A stretch of 64,000 nucleotides of DNA, taken from positions 732,576 through 796,575 of the forward strand of contig VZQC01008895.1 in the NCBI GenBank assembly GCA_009823505.1. The letters run 5' to 3'. Source of the stretch: Rhizomys pruinosus. Its lineage: Eukaryota > Chordata > Mammalia > Rodentia > Spalacidae. The notes below the pieces were generated by a model that saw only the letters and a list, made by a program, of their open reading frames with translations, did not search any database and was not told the DNA's origin. Below are positions 54,557 through 64,000 of the stretch, one piece after another. The first letter of the stretch is position 1. Every line of letters starts with the position of its first letter. A program made the position numbers and the translations under genes.

Positions 54557-55084
54557 GTCTTCCTTTTATAGATATTCTACTTTAGGTAAATCTTTTAAAT
54601 CAGTTGCATAGAAAGATGTGGATGAGAGAAGATGAGCATTGTGTTTCTTCTGTTCCTGCTTATCTTAATAGTTTCTAGAGATGGCTGAGACACATTTATG
54701 CTACCAACTGTTGACTCGGGTAAATTTCTCACACACGTATTCATTTCCTAGTATGGATGGACTTTCTTGGTAGAAGAATTAAAACATGAGATGAAGGAAA
54801 AGGTCCTAATTAGAAATTTATACATTGCTAGAAGGAATAAATGACTATAGAGATCCTTTAAGTGTTCTGTGATAAGCATTCCTGACATGAGGGATTAGAT
54901 ACGAGACAAACCCATAGACACAGATGAGGGGATATTTATTTGGCTAAATAGTAGTGAATGAGGTGGTCAGACATCCCTCACTCAAACCACCATCATTCTT
55001 CAGTTGAATTCATGACATCTTTCTAATTTAGTCCATGTTTCTATCTATGCTTTCCTGGCATTCTATTCTTTTTCTTAAAGAAAA
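54557..55084. other. Low-copy noncoding DNA
   Basis: No gene or repeat recognised with confidence. Confidence 0.45.
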
Positions 55085-55330
55085 CAAATCAGTCTAATTG
55101 AGATATAATTCATAAACATCCAAGTCATATATTTAAAGTTTATAAGTCAATGGCCTTGAACTCACTCATTACCACATTAAATTTTGCACTATTTTTTGCT
55201 TGCTATAAATGAACATGTAAACATTCCCTGTAAACATCAGACCCCCAGCCTTCAATTTTCCCCAGACCCAGGCAACCACTAATCAAGCTTCTTTTGCTTT
55301 AGATTTTCCTGTTCTGGAAAAACCCCTATC
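55085..55330 (+). mobile_element. Ancient L1 3'UTR (L1M-type)
   Basis: taattgagatataattcata ... caggcaaccactaatcaagc ... agattttcctgttctgga is the familiar order of an ancient mammalian L1 3' UTR, plus strand. Confidence 0.7.
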
Positions 55331-55499
55331 AATGTACCTCTCTACTCAGCCCTCAGGGCCATGCTTCCCTAACCACAAAACCTTTCTTTCTTATGACCCC
55401 AGAACCAGCCTTCCTTTCCATCTTTGACCCCTTTCCATGATATCCATGGCGTTCAGATTTTAAATATTCCCTGGAGGCTCTGGCTCTGAGGGTTTGTTC

Positions 55500-55800
55500 A
55501 CCTGTGTGTCCTGTTAGGGGAGAGGTAAAGGAACCTTCAGGAAGTGGAAGAGAGTGAATTCTCAGATGACTTGCCCTTGAAGGGGTTTCTGGTGGAGTGG
55601 TCAATCCATCCATCTCTCCTTCCTTTTCTTCCTCCCCCACAAACAGCTGAGCAGCTTTATCTAATTTCATGCTTATCTCAAGCCCAAAGCAATAGGAGCA
55701 GGAAGTCATGGACAGAGACGTGTGAAACTGTAAGCCAAAATACGTTTTTCCTTCATTAAGTTTCCTCAGGTACTTTGTCACAAGGTTTGAAAGCTGACTG
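55500..55800 (+). mobile_element. Rodent LTR 3' part (MaLR-like)
   Basis: caagcccaaagcaataggag ... cgtgtgaaactgtaagccaa ... cctcaggtactttgtcacaa ... gaaagctgactg: typical MaLR/rodent LTR ending, plus strand. The 5' limit is uncertain. Confidence 0.6.
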
Positions 55801-56155
55801 TTCTGACCTCAGCTTTCAGACTTCCATTCAAATGGCCCCTTCAGAGAGGGACAGCAGTATGTGCTCATAGAAACTATACCATTGTGAAACTGTTTACTTG
55901 TTTGTTGGCTTATATGCTGTCCCTTCTCCTAAAATAATGCAAACTCCCTGCATTCAAGGACATGTTCAAACATTTCTGGCCTAGTATAACCTGAAGGTGT
56001 CCAGTATATGTGTATTAAATTGTATTAATGTGTGAATGAATGCATTGAATGAATCAGATAAGGCATCCTGAAGTAGTTGGAACTAGAAATGAGTTTAGTT
56101 TATGTATTTGTTTATTTATGTATTTATGTATTTATTTATTTATAGTTAGGTGTTT
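55801..56155. other. Low-copy DNA, (TTTA)n-rich end
   Basis: Mostly unrecognised; 56103-56143 is an imperfect (TATT)n tract next to a truncated B2. Confidence 0.5.
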
Positions 56156-56162
56156 TGCTTTT

Positions 56163-56304
56163 CTTTTTTTTAATTTTTATTTATTTCTGTAGGTGTATGA
56201 ATGTACTGTCTGCATGCAAGTTTGTGCACCCGTGTCGTGCAATGCCACGGAGGTCAGAAGATGGTGTCGGATTCCCCTGGAACTGGAGTTCTCCTGGAAT
56301 TGGA
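56163..56304 (-). mobile_element. B2-type SINE, 5'-truncated, long subfamily
   Basis: Minus strand; tail at left, ends abruptly after ctggagttctcctggaattg, so the tRNA-like head is missing. The break is close to that of the truncated copy at 38178. Confidence 0.9.
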
Positions 56305-56412
56305 AGGCATGTCATGTGGCACAGGCTGGTATTGAATTGGCATCGCCGTCATCCTCCTGCCACAGCCTCTTGAGTGCTAGGGTTGCAGGGATGAGCCACC
56401 ACAAGCAACTTA
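56305..56412 (-). mobile_element. Old B1-related SINE fragment
   Basis: tggcacaggctggtattgaa ... gcctcttgagtgctagggtt ... atgagccaccacaagcaac: complement of an old 7SL-type SINE, joined directly to the truncated B2. Confidence 0.7.
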
Positions 56413-56526
56413 GAGATGATTTTAAAAGAAAACTTTAAAAAACTTATTATTATCTCTATAAAAAATTAGGCTTTAAATGGAAGCATTTTTCAAATGTTCT
56501 AAGGGCAAGAAATCTGTAGTTAGAGC

Positions 56527-56593
56527 GCCTTCAACAGAAATTAATGCATTGTCTGGGTAAAAGTGCCTTCAACAGATATTAATGCATTGTCTG
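56527..56593 (+). repeat. Tandem duplication, 38-bp period
   Basis: gccttcaacagaaattaatg starts at 56527 and gccttcaacagatattaatg at 56565; both continue cattgtctg. One unit plus a nearly complete second. Confidence 0.9.
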
Positions 56594-56735
56594 TGTGTGG
56601 TGGCATGTGCCTTTAATCCCAGCCCTCAAGAGGCAGAGGCAGGTAGACCTTTTGGATATCGAGACCAGCCTGGTACACATAGTGACTTCTGGGTGGGCTA
56701 GGACTAGGGAGGCCCTATCAAAAAATAAATTAATG
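56591..56735 (+). mobile_element. B1 SINE, old
   Basis: tgtgtgtggtggcatgtgcc ... ggaggccctatcaaaaaata, plus strand, many substitutions. Confidence 0.88.
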
Positions 56736-56772
56736 TATACTTTGGTGATACATTTGAAAATTTGCACTACCG

Positions 56773-56912
56773 GCCTGATGTGGTTATATACAACTGATAG
56801 GTCAGCACATAGAAGGCAGAGTCAGGAGAATCAGGAATTCAAGGTCGTAGTTGGATTCACAGCAAGTTCAAGGCTAGCCTGGGCTACATGAAATCCTGTT
56901 TCAAAATAATAG
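56773..56912 (+). mobile_element. Old B1-related SINE
   Basis: ggcctgatgtggttatatac ... agttcaaggctagcctgggctacatgaaat: proto-B1/ID-B1-like, plus strand. Confidence 0.65.
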
Positions 56913-57238
56913 CAAAGTGTCAGTAAAATGGAGAATAGAGATCATAGATAAGCCATATCCTCTCTTATAGAAATAACAATAATAAGGTGACATTTCTCCA
57001 ATGCCTAATCTAGTGGTAGTTCTTCAGTTGTGGATTTGTGTATCAAATGAAACATGCTAACAACTATTTGACAGTCCTCCCTACAAAGACCAGGTGTCAG
57101 AGGAGGAAAACACATTCCCCTTCCAACTGGCACACACCAGTACTCAGCATCAAATCACTCTCTATTAGTAGCTGGATTCTGATGGAGACAAATATTTTTT
57201 TTCATTCACTTGCTACATCTTATTTTATTTGTTTTTGA
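56913..57238. other. Low-copy noncoding DNA
   Basis: No recognised feature. Confidence 0.45.
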
Positions 57239-57239
57239 T

Positions 57240-57670
57240 AATTTCATGTATGTATAATATATCTTGACTATACCATCAGCTACCACATCCACTTCCCTAG
57301 ACCTCTACAAATATGTACTTCCTTTCATCATGCCCTCCTCTATGTGTTTAATAACCCATGGAGTCCATGTAGTGCTGCATGTATGTGCAATGGCAACCTG
57401 TTAGCAGAACCTTCCCCCGTCCAGCATCCATCAATTGCTAATAGTGCCTCAGCTTGGGGCGAAGCTTCTGGAGATGCTCACCAGTTCCATACTGGGCTTA
57501 TTGACTGGCTTGGTCTTGTCGTGGGCAGGTCTTGGGTGAATTCCTGTAGCTGCTGTGAACTCATGAGTGTAATGGCCATGTCACATCCAGAAGACAGCAT
57601 TTCACAGCTCTCCTGTCACCCGTGGCTTCTTCAGTCTCCCTCAGCTCCACCATGATATTCCCTGAGCCTA
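57240..57670 (-). mobile_element. Rodent L1 (Lx-like) 3' region
   Basis: ataacccatggagtccatgt ... gtgctgcatgtatgtgcaat ... catcaattgctaatagtgcc ... tgactggcttggtcttgt matches my memory of the antisense Lx-type 3' region. The 103-codon open stretch at 57344-57655 lies wholly in it and is not a gene. Confidence 0.65.
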
Positions 57671-57794
57671 CTTGCTGTGTATGAGTCGAGAGATGACACA
57701 GCATTTGCCTTCCTGCCTTAGTTGCTCTGTGGAATAGTGCCCAGTGTATTTTTGCTGTTGGCTGACTTCTAGCATTCGTAGAGACACACTAGCA

Positions 57795-57985
57795 GCAAGG
57801 TGGAGCCAGGAGCTCAGATGTAAAACCTGGCTCTGCTAATTAACTGATGTGAGGCCTTGAATAAAATATTTAACCTCTGCTTAGCTCAAAGTAATTGTTT
57901 ATGAAATGGGGAATACATTTCCTATCTTACTGAATTCTTGGGAGTAATTCTTTGTATACTGACTGAACTAATACAGAGTATCTGT
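57795..57985 (+). mobile_element. MIR SINE
   Basis: acctggctctgctaattaac ... gaggccttgaataaaatatt ... gtttatgaaatggggaatac: good MIR order, plus strand. Confidence 0.75.
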
Positions 57986-58029
57986 TATGCAAATATATTG
58001 AAAGTACACTGTGGATCCAGTATTTTTTT

Positions 58030-58165
58030 GCAGACAATGTCTCCCTGAATCCCCTGTTGACCTGGAAATTGCTATGTAGACTAGGCTGGCCTTGATCTCA
58101 CAGAGACTGCCTCTCCCTCCCAAGTATTAGAATTAAAGGTGTGTGCCACCATGCCCAACCTCAAC
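58030..58165 (-). mobile_element. B1 SINE, old
   Basis: gcagacaatgtctccctgaa ... ggtgtgtgccaccatgccca, minus strand. Confidence 0.88.
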
Positions 58166-58194
58166 ATTATTCAGTTGTTCTCAGCCACCTTAAA

Positions 58195-58330
58195 AGCTCA
58201 GACCTGTGGTTATCATGGCCATTTCATAGATGAGTACACAGACTCCCAGGGATAGGAAAAAAACTGACCAAGGCCAAAAAGTTACAGTCACAGAGACTGT
58301 AACTTCAACAGTTAACTGAATCCAAGCTTC
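58195..58330 (+). mobile_element. MIR/L2-type fragment
   Basis: ggccatttcatagatgagta ... actgaccaaggccaaaaagt, plus strand, weak. Confidence 0.5.
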
Positions 58331-58369
58331 ATTCTTCAAGATTTCTTTACATAAAGGCTGTAAATTGTT

Positions 58370-59120
58370 TCTTTTTTATTGGTTTTATGATTTTTATACA
58401 GTATAAATTGATGATATTTAGATCCCCTCCCCATTCCCACTCCCCCTTATTGCCCCTGTCCAGTTTGATGCACTGTTATATATAAAGTAAGGCCTATAGA
58501 ATCTAATTTGTCTCCATATGTTCTTTAGTGTAGATCTATCCATGGGAGCCTCATTAACCTACTGACAGTCAGTCCAAGGCTTGAAAGAGAATGTGTGTCC
58601 CTCCCAGCAGCCATCTGTTGCCATAATTTCCTTATGTTGGGTTAAAGTTTCTTACCTTCCTCCTCATGTCTATGCATTTTTTCCAGTTTGAGTTTGCATG
58701 GGAATTGGATATGCTGTCACCATTACTGTGACTTCAAATGAGTAACTTCTAGATACCAGGAAAACTCTGTTTCCTTGAGGTCATTTACCATCTCTGGGTC
58801 TTACAATCTTTCTTTCCCTCTTCCACAACAATCCCTAAACCTTGGGAGGCAGAAGTTTCATATAAGTGTCCTATTGAGGAATAAGAACTCCGCAGCCTCT
58901 CTTTCTCTGCACATTGGCCGTTTATTGATTTCTGTGTTAATCGACATCTGGTGTATAAGAAACTTCTTTGGTGAGAAGTGGGAGATGCATTTATCTATGA
59001 GTATAACAATAAGTCATTAGGAGTCTGTTAAATGTGATAGCTATTTAATAGAAAACTAGTATTAGGTTCTTCCATATGTCCTGTAACCTGTTTAGCCTCA
59101 GGTTCCTAAGCCTGAAGGAA
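58370..59120 (-). mobile_element. Rodent L1 (Lx-like) 3' region, longer copy
   Basis: tttccttgaggtcatttacc ... gggtcttacaatctttcttt ... cttccacaacaatccctaaa ... gcacattggccgtttattga ... agtattaggttcttcc follows the antisense Lx order and appears to overlap the family at 57240-57670. Noncoding. Confidence 0.7.
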
Positions 59121-59394
59121 TTCACAAACACTTCCTACTCTGTTAGACTCTGAAAACAAAACAATACATGGCAAAGGTATGGCTTCTTCTCATGTATCTT
59201 ACAGTCTAATGGGGCTATGTGAGACCATGGCTATAAACTACCTAGATATAGTACATGCTGCTATAATATTCTAAAACAAATTTTCACTAATCTCAAGCTA
59301 AAATGTGTGTGTACTTTCAATACACTGTGTGATAATCATCACTTTATAATTCATACTATTACACACATACCCTTTGAGAGTTATTGTACCTTCT
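59121..59394. other. Low-copy noncoding DNA
   Basis: No recognised feature. Confidence 0.45.
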
Positions 59395-59399
59395 CATTT

Positions 59400-59632
59400 A
59401 TTCATTTTTAATGTTTATTTGTTGTTTTTATTTTATGTTTATGACTGTACTGTCTGCATGCATGTAAATACAAGTCATGCAGTTCTTGCAGAGGTGAAAA
59501 GAAGGAGGCAGATCCCCTTGGAACTGGAGTTAGAGTCAGTTGTTAGCCACAATGTGGATGCTGGGAACTGAACCTGGGTCCTCTGTAAGAGTAGCCAGTG
59601 CTCTTAACCACTGAGCCATCTCTCCAACCCCT
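59400..59632 (-). mobile_element. B3/B2-type SINE
   Basis: Minus strand, T-rich tail at left, ccactgagccatctctccaa at right. Flanks ctcatttattcatt and ctcattcattctc look like a diverged duplication. Confidence 0.88.
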
Positions 59633-60395
59633 CATTCATTCTCTTAAAACAAATATATCGAATTGCATTCTGAGGTACAAAGTACCATTTACATAGAATC
59701 CAGAGAAATATGTTGGAGAACCTAGCTTCATTCTCCTGAGCACTGGTTTTGCTGATACTTTTCCCTCTAGCTATAGGGCAAGAATCAATGCATCAACCTG
59801 ATACTGAGCACCCTGGGCCCTTGTGTTGTCATTTTATTCTCACACCAGAAAGTGACACAACAGCAAGGCTTGTGGCTAAAAAATGAACAGAAGTGTAGGC
59901 TTCTGTGACTGGAGTAGAAATATTATGAAAAGGAAAGCGAACAGGCGGGGCTGCTAGGCAGGAGGTTGTTTTAGCACCCCTCTAGCCCCTATCCAAGCAT
60001 GAAGCATGAAAGGACTGGCCTGGAAAAGCAGATTTAGACTTGCCACATAGGGTTGCCAAGAGCAGAAGAAGGAGTTTCTATAGACAAGCAAGACTTTCCA
60101 GGAAGCAAAACAAAGTTAGGCAGTGCGGCCTATCCCACAGACACAAGATGCCACTGCCCTGGCGTGTTTTTATGCAGATTGGACATCTGACTCTTCTAGA
60201 ATTGGGGTTCTATTACTATTCCATCTCTTGGATATTTTCTCCCAAGAAACTGATGCTCCTGAGCTTTTGTTCATTTTATATTTTGAAGGTGGATCATTTA
60301 CCAGGGTCACCTTTTGACCTTCCTTTCTATTCTCTCTATGTCTCCTCTCAGTGTCCCCTTAGAGAACCTTTGACTTGACACAAGGCTTACAACCA
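59633..60395. other. Low-copy noncoding DNA
   Basis: A 112-codon open stretch (60040-60378) has no family features, and an overlapping frame is open too; not called as a gene. Confidence 0.5.
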
Positions 60396-60400
60396 TATGT

Positions 60401-60535
60401 TTTTTTTTTTCTTTTTGTGTTTTTGAGACAGGGTCTCCCTGCAGCCCCAGCTATCCTGGAACTCACTTTGTAGACCAGGCTGGCCTTGAACTCCTGAGTG
60501 CTGAGATTAAAGGCGTGCGCCACCACACCCAGCCA
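60401..60535 (-). mobile_element. B1 SINE with internal deletion
   Basis: Minus strand; the segment between gccttgaactc and ctgagtgctgagatt lacks about 25 bp found in the other B1 copies. Confidence 0.93.
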
Positions 60536-60879
60536 TGTTTTCCTTCTTTTTAGACAATATTTGCAATCTGACCAAGTCTTCATAGCCAAGAAGTGTATGA
60601 TGTTTTCTTTGCTGGAAACAGAAATCAAGCATGGAAAATGGAAAGAAGTTGGAGTCCCTAAGACCTGCTCATTGGCTTAACTGTGTTTCAGTGCAGCACT
60701 ACTGAGAGGAAGGGAATAAACAGCCTCCTGGCCTTTGACGGGAAACAAAAATGACTGTGAGAGCATCGGAAGCTCTTTCCTAAGTGCTTGCTCAAACTAT
60801 TTTCTGCCTAGCTAGTTTTTGTGGACTTTAATTATGTGCTGTATTTCCCAATATTCGTACTACAAACCAGACTTCACGC

Positions 60880-61070
60880 CAAATTAAGCAATCATATATT
60901 ATTACATCTAAATTTGCAATGGATTTTACAACAACTCTTTAGACAATTACAATTATTACTCTCCCTATTAAAAATAAAATACCTGAAGCACAGAGAGACT
61001 ATGTAACTCTCCAGAAGTCAATTCATAAATTGAAGACAGAATTAAAAATCCAGGAGTGTGTCCCCAGACT
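60880..61070 (+). mobile_element. MIR/L2-type fragment
   Basis: acaattacaattattactct ... acctgaagcacagagagact ... aattaaaaatccaggagtgt follows the order 'gaggcacagagaggttaagtaact ... gattcaaacccaggtctgt'. Plus strand. Confidence 0.6.
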
Positions 61071-61084
61071 TTAGCCTAGAAACA

Positions 61085-61440
61085 CATGCTCATGGTAAGC
61101 AGCATTCTAAGACAGCCCTCAAGATTCCCAGCTGCTGGTAGACACACATTGTCAGATATTCAACTAAACCCTCATCTAGGTGATGTGCTGAAGGATTTTG
61201 CCAATGGAACTAAATTCCCAGATCATTTGACCATTATGTAGGAAGATTCTCTAGGTCTTTCAAAACATCCCGTGAGTTGGTGAAAAGCAGACAGTTTTCC
61301 TGGGTGCCTGGTGCTATATCGTATCATCCAGACATGACAGGAAAACTCAACCATATGGTTGCTTCTACAAGACCTATACAATGACAACATCAGCTGACAT
61401 GGCAACATAGATGGGGGAAATCCACCTCTAGCAGAGCAAC
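61085..61440. repeat. Ancient repeat, family unclear
   Basis: gctgaaggattttgccaatg ... ttgaccattatgtaggaaga resembles an old mammalian LTR or DNA element block (ggattttgcagatgtaatta...). Too diverged to name. Confidence 0.4.
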
Positions 61441-61459
61441 AGGCAATCAATGTCTGCTG

Positions 61460-61461
<2 letters not shown>

Positions 61462-61504
<43 letters not shown>
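61462..61504 (+). repeat. (GA)n microsatellite
   Basis: About 21 uninterrupted GA units. Confidence 0.97.
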
Positions 61505-61508
<4 letters not shown>

Positions 61509-61790
61509 TAGTGTTCTCTAGCAACAAGCTCCCTAATAGGCTAATTCAAGTGGTCAGCCCTAACTACATGTACACACAGTACTATGGAATATATATATAT
61601 ATATATATATATTATATAATTTTTTTCAGTTATACTTATGTGGCATGGGTTGGAGAGGGGAGAAAGGGATCTGAATAGGTGATAAAAAAACACCAACAAT
61701 TTGAATTAAAAAAAAAAAAATTTTAAAATTTAAATTAGAAAGAAAGAAAACTTTACAACAATAGTAATAACAACTAACAAAAAAATAGGT
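61505..61790 (+). mobile_element. Rodent L1 (Lx-like) 3' end
   Basis: agcaacaagctccctaatag ... tcaagtggtcagccctaact ... gggttggagaggggagaaag, then A-rich tail. An (AT)n at 61591-61614 lies inside. Related to 1-535. Confidence 0.65.
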
Positions 61791-61848
61791 TCTCCTTTCA
61801 GTGTTTGCAAAGAAAAGGAACTTCATCATTAGGTGAAGTTACAGCATG

Positions 61849-62060
61849 GGCTGGAGAGACAAGCTCAGGCGAGAGACATGACACGACCGAAGTTTCATTC
61901 CTGGGACCCATATCGGGTGGCACAGGCATGTAACTCTAGCTCCAGAGAATTCAGCGCCCTCTTCTGGCCTCCTGGAACATCTACATTCACATGTGGACAG
62001 ACCCATACACAAGTGCACATAGACACATACACATAATTAAAACTAAAATAAATCTTTTTT
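61849..62060 (+). mobile_element. B3-type SINE
   Basis: gggctggagagacaagctca ... gtaactctagctccagagaa ... catacacataattaaaac, plus strand, A-rich end leading to a (GGAA)n. Confidence 0.85.
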
Positions 62061-62074
62061 GAAGAAGAAAAAGA

Positions 62075-62166
62075 GAGAAAGAAAGAAAGGAAGGAAGGAA
62101 GGAAGGAAGGAAGGAAGGAAGGAAGGAAGGAAGGAAGGAAGGAAGGAAGGAAGGAAGGAAGGAAGA
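62075..62166 (+). repeat. (GAAA)n/(GGAA)n microsatellite
   Basis: gagaaagaaagaaagg then about 19 uninterrupted GGAA units up to 62164. It grew from the A-rich tail of the preceding SINE. Confidence 0.97.
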
Positions 62167-63384
62167 AATGTGAACCACCTATGGGCCATGTGGAAAGGAA
62201 GCACAACATTCACATAGCAGAATCTCCTTCCAACCACAGACACTGAATTCTTCCAACAGCATGAATGACCATGACCCCAGCTGACCCCTTTCTCAGTCTT
62301 ATCCCAGCCTTGGTATGAGAGTCACGCTAAGCCAATGCTAAACTTCCACTGTGCCATAGCTGATAAATAACACAGGCTCATATTGTAACCAACAGGTTGA
62401 GTGTCCTTATAAAAATGCTTGGGGTCAAAAGTATTTCAGAGTTTTGGTGGGTTTTATTCAAATTTTTAAATATTTATATAATTCTTGAGGATATGACCCA
62501 AATCTAAGCACAAAATTCATTTGTTTCTTATATACCCTACCCCGGAGGGGATTTTATAAGATAGTTTTAATAATTTTGTGCATGAAACCAAGTTTCTCAA
62601 TGTGCAATTTTCCACTTAGGGATTCATATTGCTGCTCAAAAAGTTTCAGCGCTGGGGCAGGTCAGTCTTTTAGCTCAGGGATGTTCACCCTGTGCAAAGT
62701 GGCTGCTGATATGTTCTGTAGCCAAAGAAAACTAATTTGATGTTCATTGTAGAGATTTAGGAAATACCAAAGTATTAAATAGGAGGAAATAAATGTCACC
62801 CATAATCTCACCACTCAGAGGTAATTGGGTTGACATTTTTGACATATTTGCTTCTAGTATTTATAAATCCATGATGAAAATTGGTAACAAACTGCTAATA
62901 AATTCTGTTCCCTATTTTATTCATTAGCATTCAGACAAGAGTGTTTCTCATATCATTAAATATTTTTAAAAATATAACTATTGATTAATATTATATATAT
63001 ATCCGTTAATTGAAATTGAGACAAACACTCTGGGGTAAGCTTTTAGATTGTTTTCATACTTCTTTATTGTAAACTTAATTTCTGTGATGATTCTGGTCAT
63101 AAATCTTTGTGTTTACCTCTTCTGTCTTTGGAATAAATTCATAGAAGTTTTCTGGACAAAATTTTCACCTTCTTCTTCTGGTTTTAACACAGAAGGCCAT
63201 TTTACTATAAGAAGTGTTGGAGAACTATTTACTGTCCCTTCCAACAGTGTGTGAGTAGCCAGCCTGCTGTTTTCTACTGTGTGTGCCTGCTATCAAGAAA
63301 TCCCGGAAAGCCAGACACTTATAATGTACCATCTGCTTCCTGTTACCTATTGTTTCATTTGCATTTCTTCAGTACTGAGAAGAT
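62167..63384. other. Low-copy noncoding DNA
   Basis: 1.2 kb without recognised SINEs; AT-rich, with (AT)n at 62991-63001. Weak ancient repeat traces near 62740-62900. No gene recognised. Confidence 0.5.
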
Positions 63385-63475
63385 GTACCCCAGGCTGGCC
63401 TTGAATTCATGACAAAGGTCATGCTTCAGCATCTCAAGTGCTGGGATTAGAGGACTAAGCCAGCACCCTTAGCTT
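63385..63475 (-). repeat. Old B1-related fragment
   Basis: accccaggctggccttgaat ... caagtgctgggattagagga, complement of a 7SL-type SINE with the 5' part degraded. Confidence 0.7.
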
Positions 63476-63560
63476 TCTTTCCATTATTTTTAGTTGATTG
63501 GTTAAGACTGTTTCATTTATTTTCCTCTGAATATAATTTCCTTTCTTAAAATTAGCATTG

Positions 63561-63720
63561 TGCCGGACGTGGTGGCGCATGCCTTTAATCCTAGGATTTG
63601 GGAGGCAGAGGCAGGCGGATCTTTGTGAGTTCAAGGCCAGCCTGGTCTACATAGCAAGTTCCAGGACAGCCCAGCCAGAGCTACCAGGAGACTCTGAAAA
63701 AAAAAAAAAAAAAAAAAAAA
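63561..63720 (+). mobile_element. B1 SINE
   Basis: gccggacgtggtggcgcatg ... gccagagctaccaggagact, A-tail of about 24. Duplication tagcattg at 63553-63560 and 63721-63728. Confidence 0.95.
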
Positions 63721-63728
63721 TAGCATTG

Positions 63729-64000
63729 CTTAAAAAAATAACATTTCTATTGAAAACCTTTGTACAGACAGGAGAATTTGGAAAAGAGTGAATGCCAACT
63801 TCACATTACAGCAGTGGTGATGAGTTTCATGGCATTGTCGAAGCTTGTTAGTACAGTTTTCTCAGTAAATAATACTCAAAAATTATAGTAGGCATATAGA
63901 ATTGTGAATTTTCAATTTAAAATACAATCAGATATTTTTAGTTCCAGAATTATGTCAGTTTACCTATTACAATACTTTTTTTTTCCTTTTTTTTTTTTTT
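63729..64000. other. Low-copy DNA, T-run at window edge
   Basis: No gene. The window ends in T-rich sequence (63977-64000), probably the poly(A) tail of a minus-strand SINE or L1 that lies outside. Confidence 0.5.

Noticed and set aside
57344..57655. 103-codon open stretch as a gene
   Set aside because: It is inside an antisense Lx-like L1 3' region.
62075..62166. Regular short repeats that might suggest a CRISPR-like array
   Set aside because: It is an uninterrupted (GGAA)n microsatellite without spacers, in vertebrate DNA.

Overview
This window is mammalian nuclear DNA from a mouse-like (myomorph) rodent that is probably neither house mouse nor rat. The evidence is the repeat content: B1 (7SL-derived) and B2/B3 (tRNA-derived) SINEs that differ from the mouse consensus in a consistent way, rodent L1 (LINE-1) of several ages, Lx-like L1 3' ends, a RSINE1/B4-like element, MaLR-type LTRs, and older mammalian MIR, L2 and MER5-like repeats. 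I found no host protein-coding gene, rRNA, true tRNA or CRISPR array. The stretch reads as intergenic or deep intronic DNA. The only long coding sequences belong to L1.

Layout. 1-535: old Lx-like L1 3' end. 735-9450: a head-to-tail mosaic of L1 pieces with two separate monomeric 5' promoter regions (1329-1530 and 4192-4680), broken ORF1 and ORF2 copies, a composite retroposon (2026-3064) inside an ORF1, and an 833-bp insertion (5615-6447) inside another ORF1. 9450-16550: low-copy DNA with scattered SINEs, MaLR-type LTRs and a perfect 37-bp palindrome at 11236-11312. 16664-19745: 5'-truncated L1 carrying a B2 and a 229-bp CT-rich insertion. 19870-25000: SINEs, MIR, AT-rich DNA. 25070-27260: ancient L1 split by a younger L1. 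27260-39300: mostly low-copy DNA with MIR, L2, MER5-like, B2 and LTR pieces. 39322-40028: second copy of the composite retroposon, with a CpG-rich head. 40045-44465: low-copy DNA and SINEs. 44466-46830: L1 fragments with stacked SINEs and an assembly gap (45557-45695). 47035-53260: a MaLR LTR split by a 5.5-kb, nearly full-length antisense L1 whose ORF2 (48057-51827) is open for 1256 codons. 53260-64000: SINEs, ancient L1, Lx-like 3' ends, microsatellites and low-copy DNA.

How the parts work together. L1 ORF1 (RNA-binding trimer) and ORF2 (endonuclease plus reverse transcriptase) copy L1 RNA and also B1, B2 and other RNAs. The target-site duplications around the L1, B1, B2 and composite insertions document this repeatedly. 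The most noteworthy candidate novelty is the composite retroposon: two copies share a roughly 350-bp middle module and an L1-3'UTR-like tail but have unrelated 5' heads, and each is bounded by its own target-site duplication. Repeat family names are from memory of family consensus sequences, without a database search.
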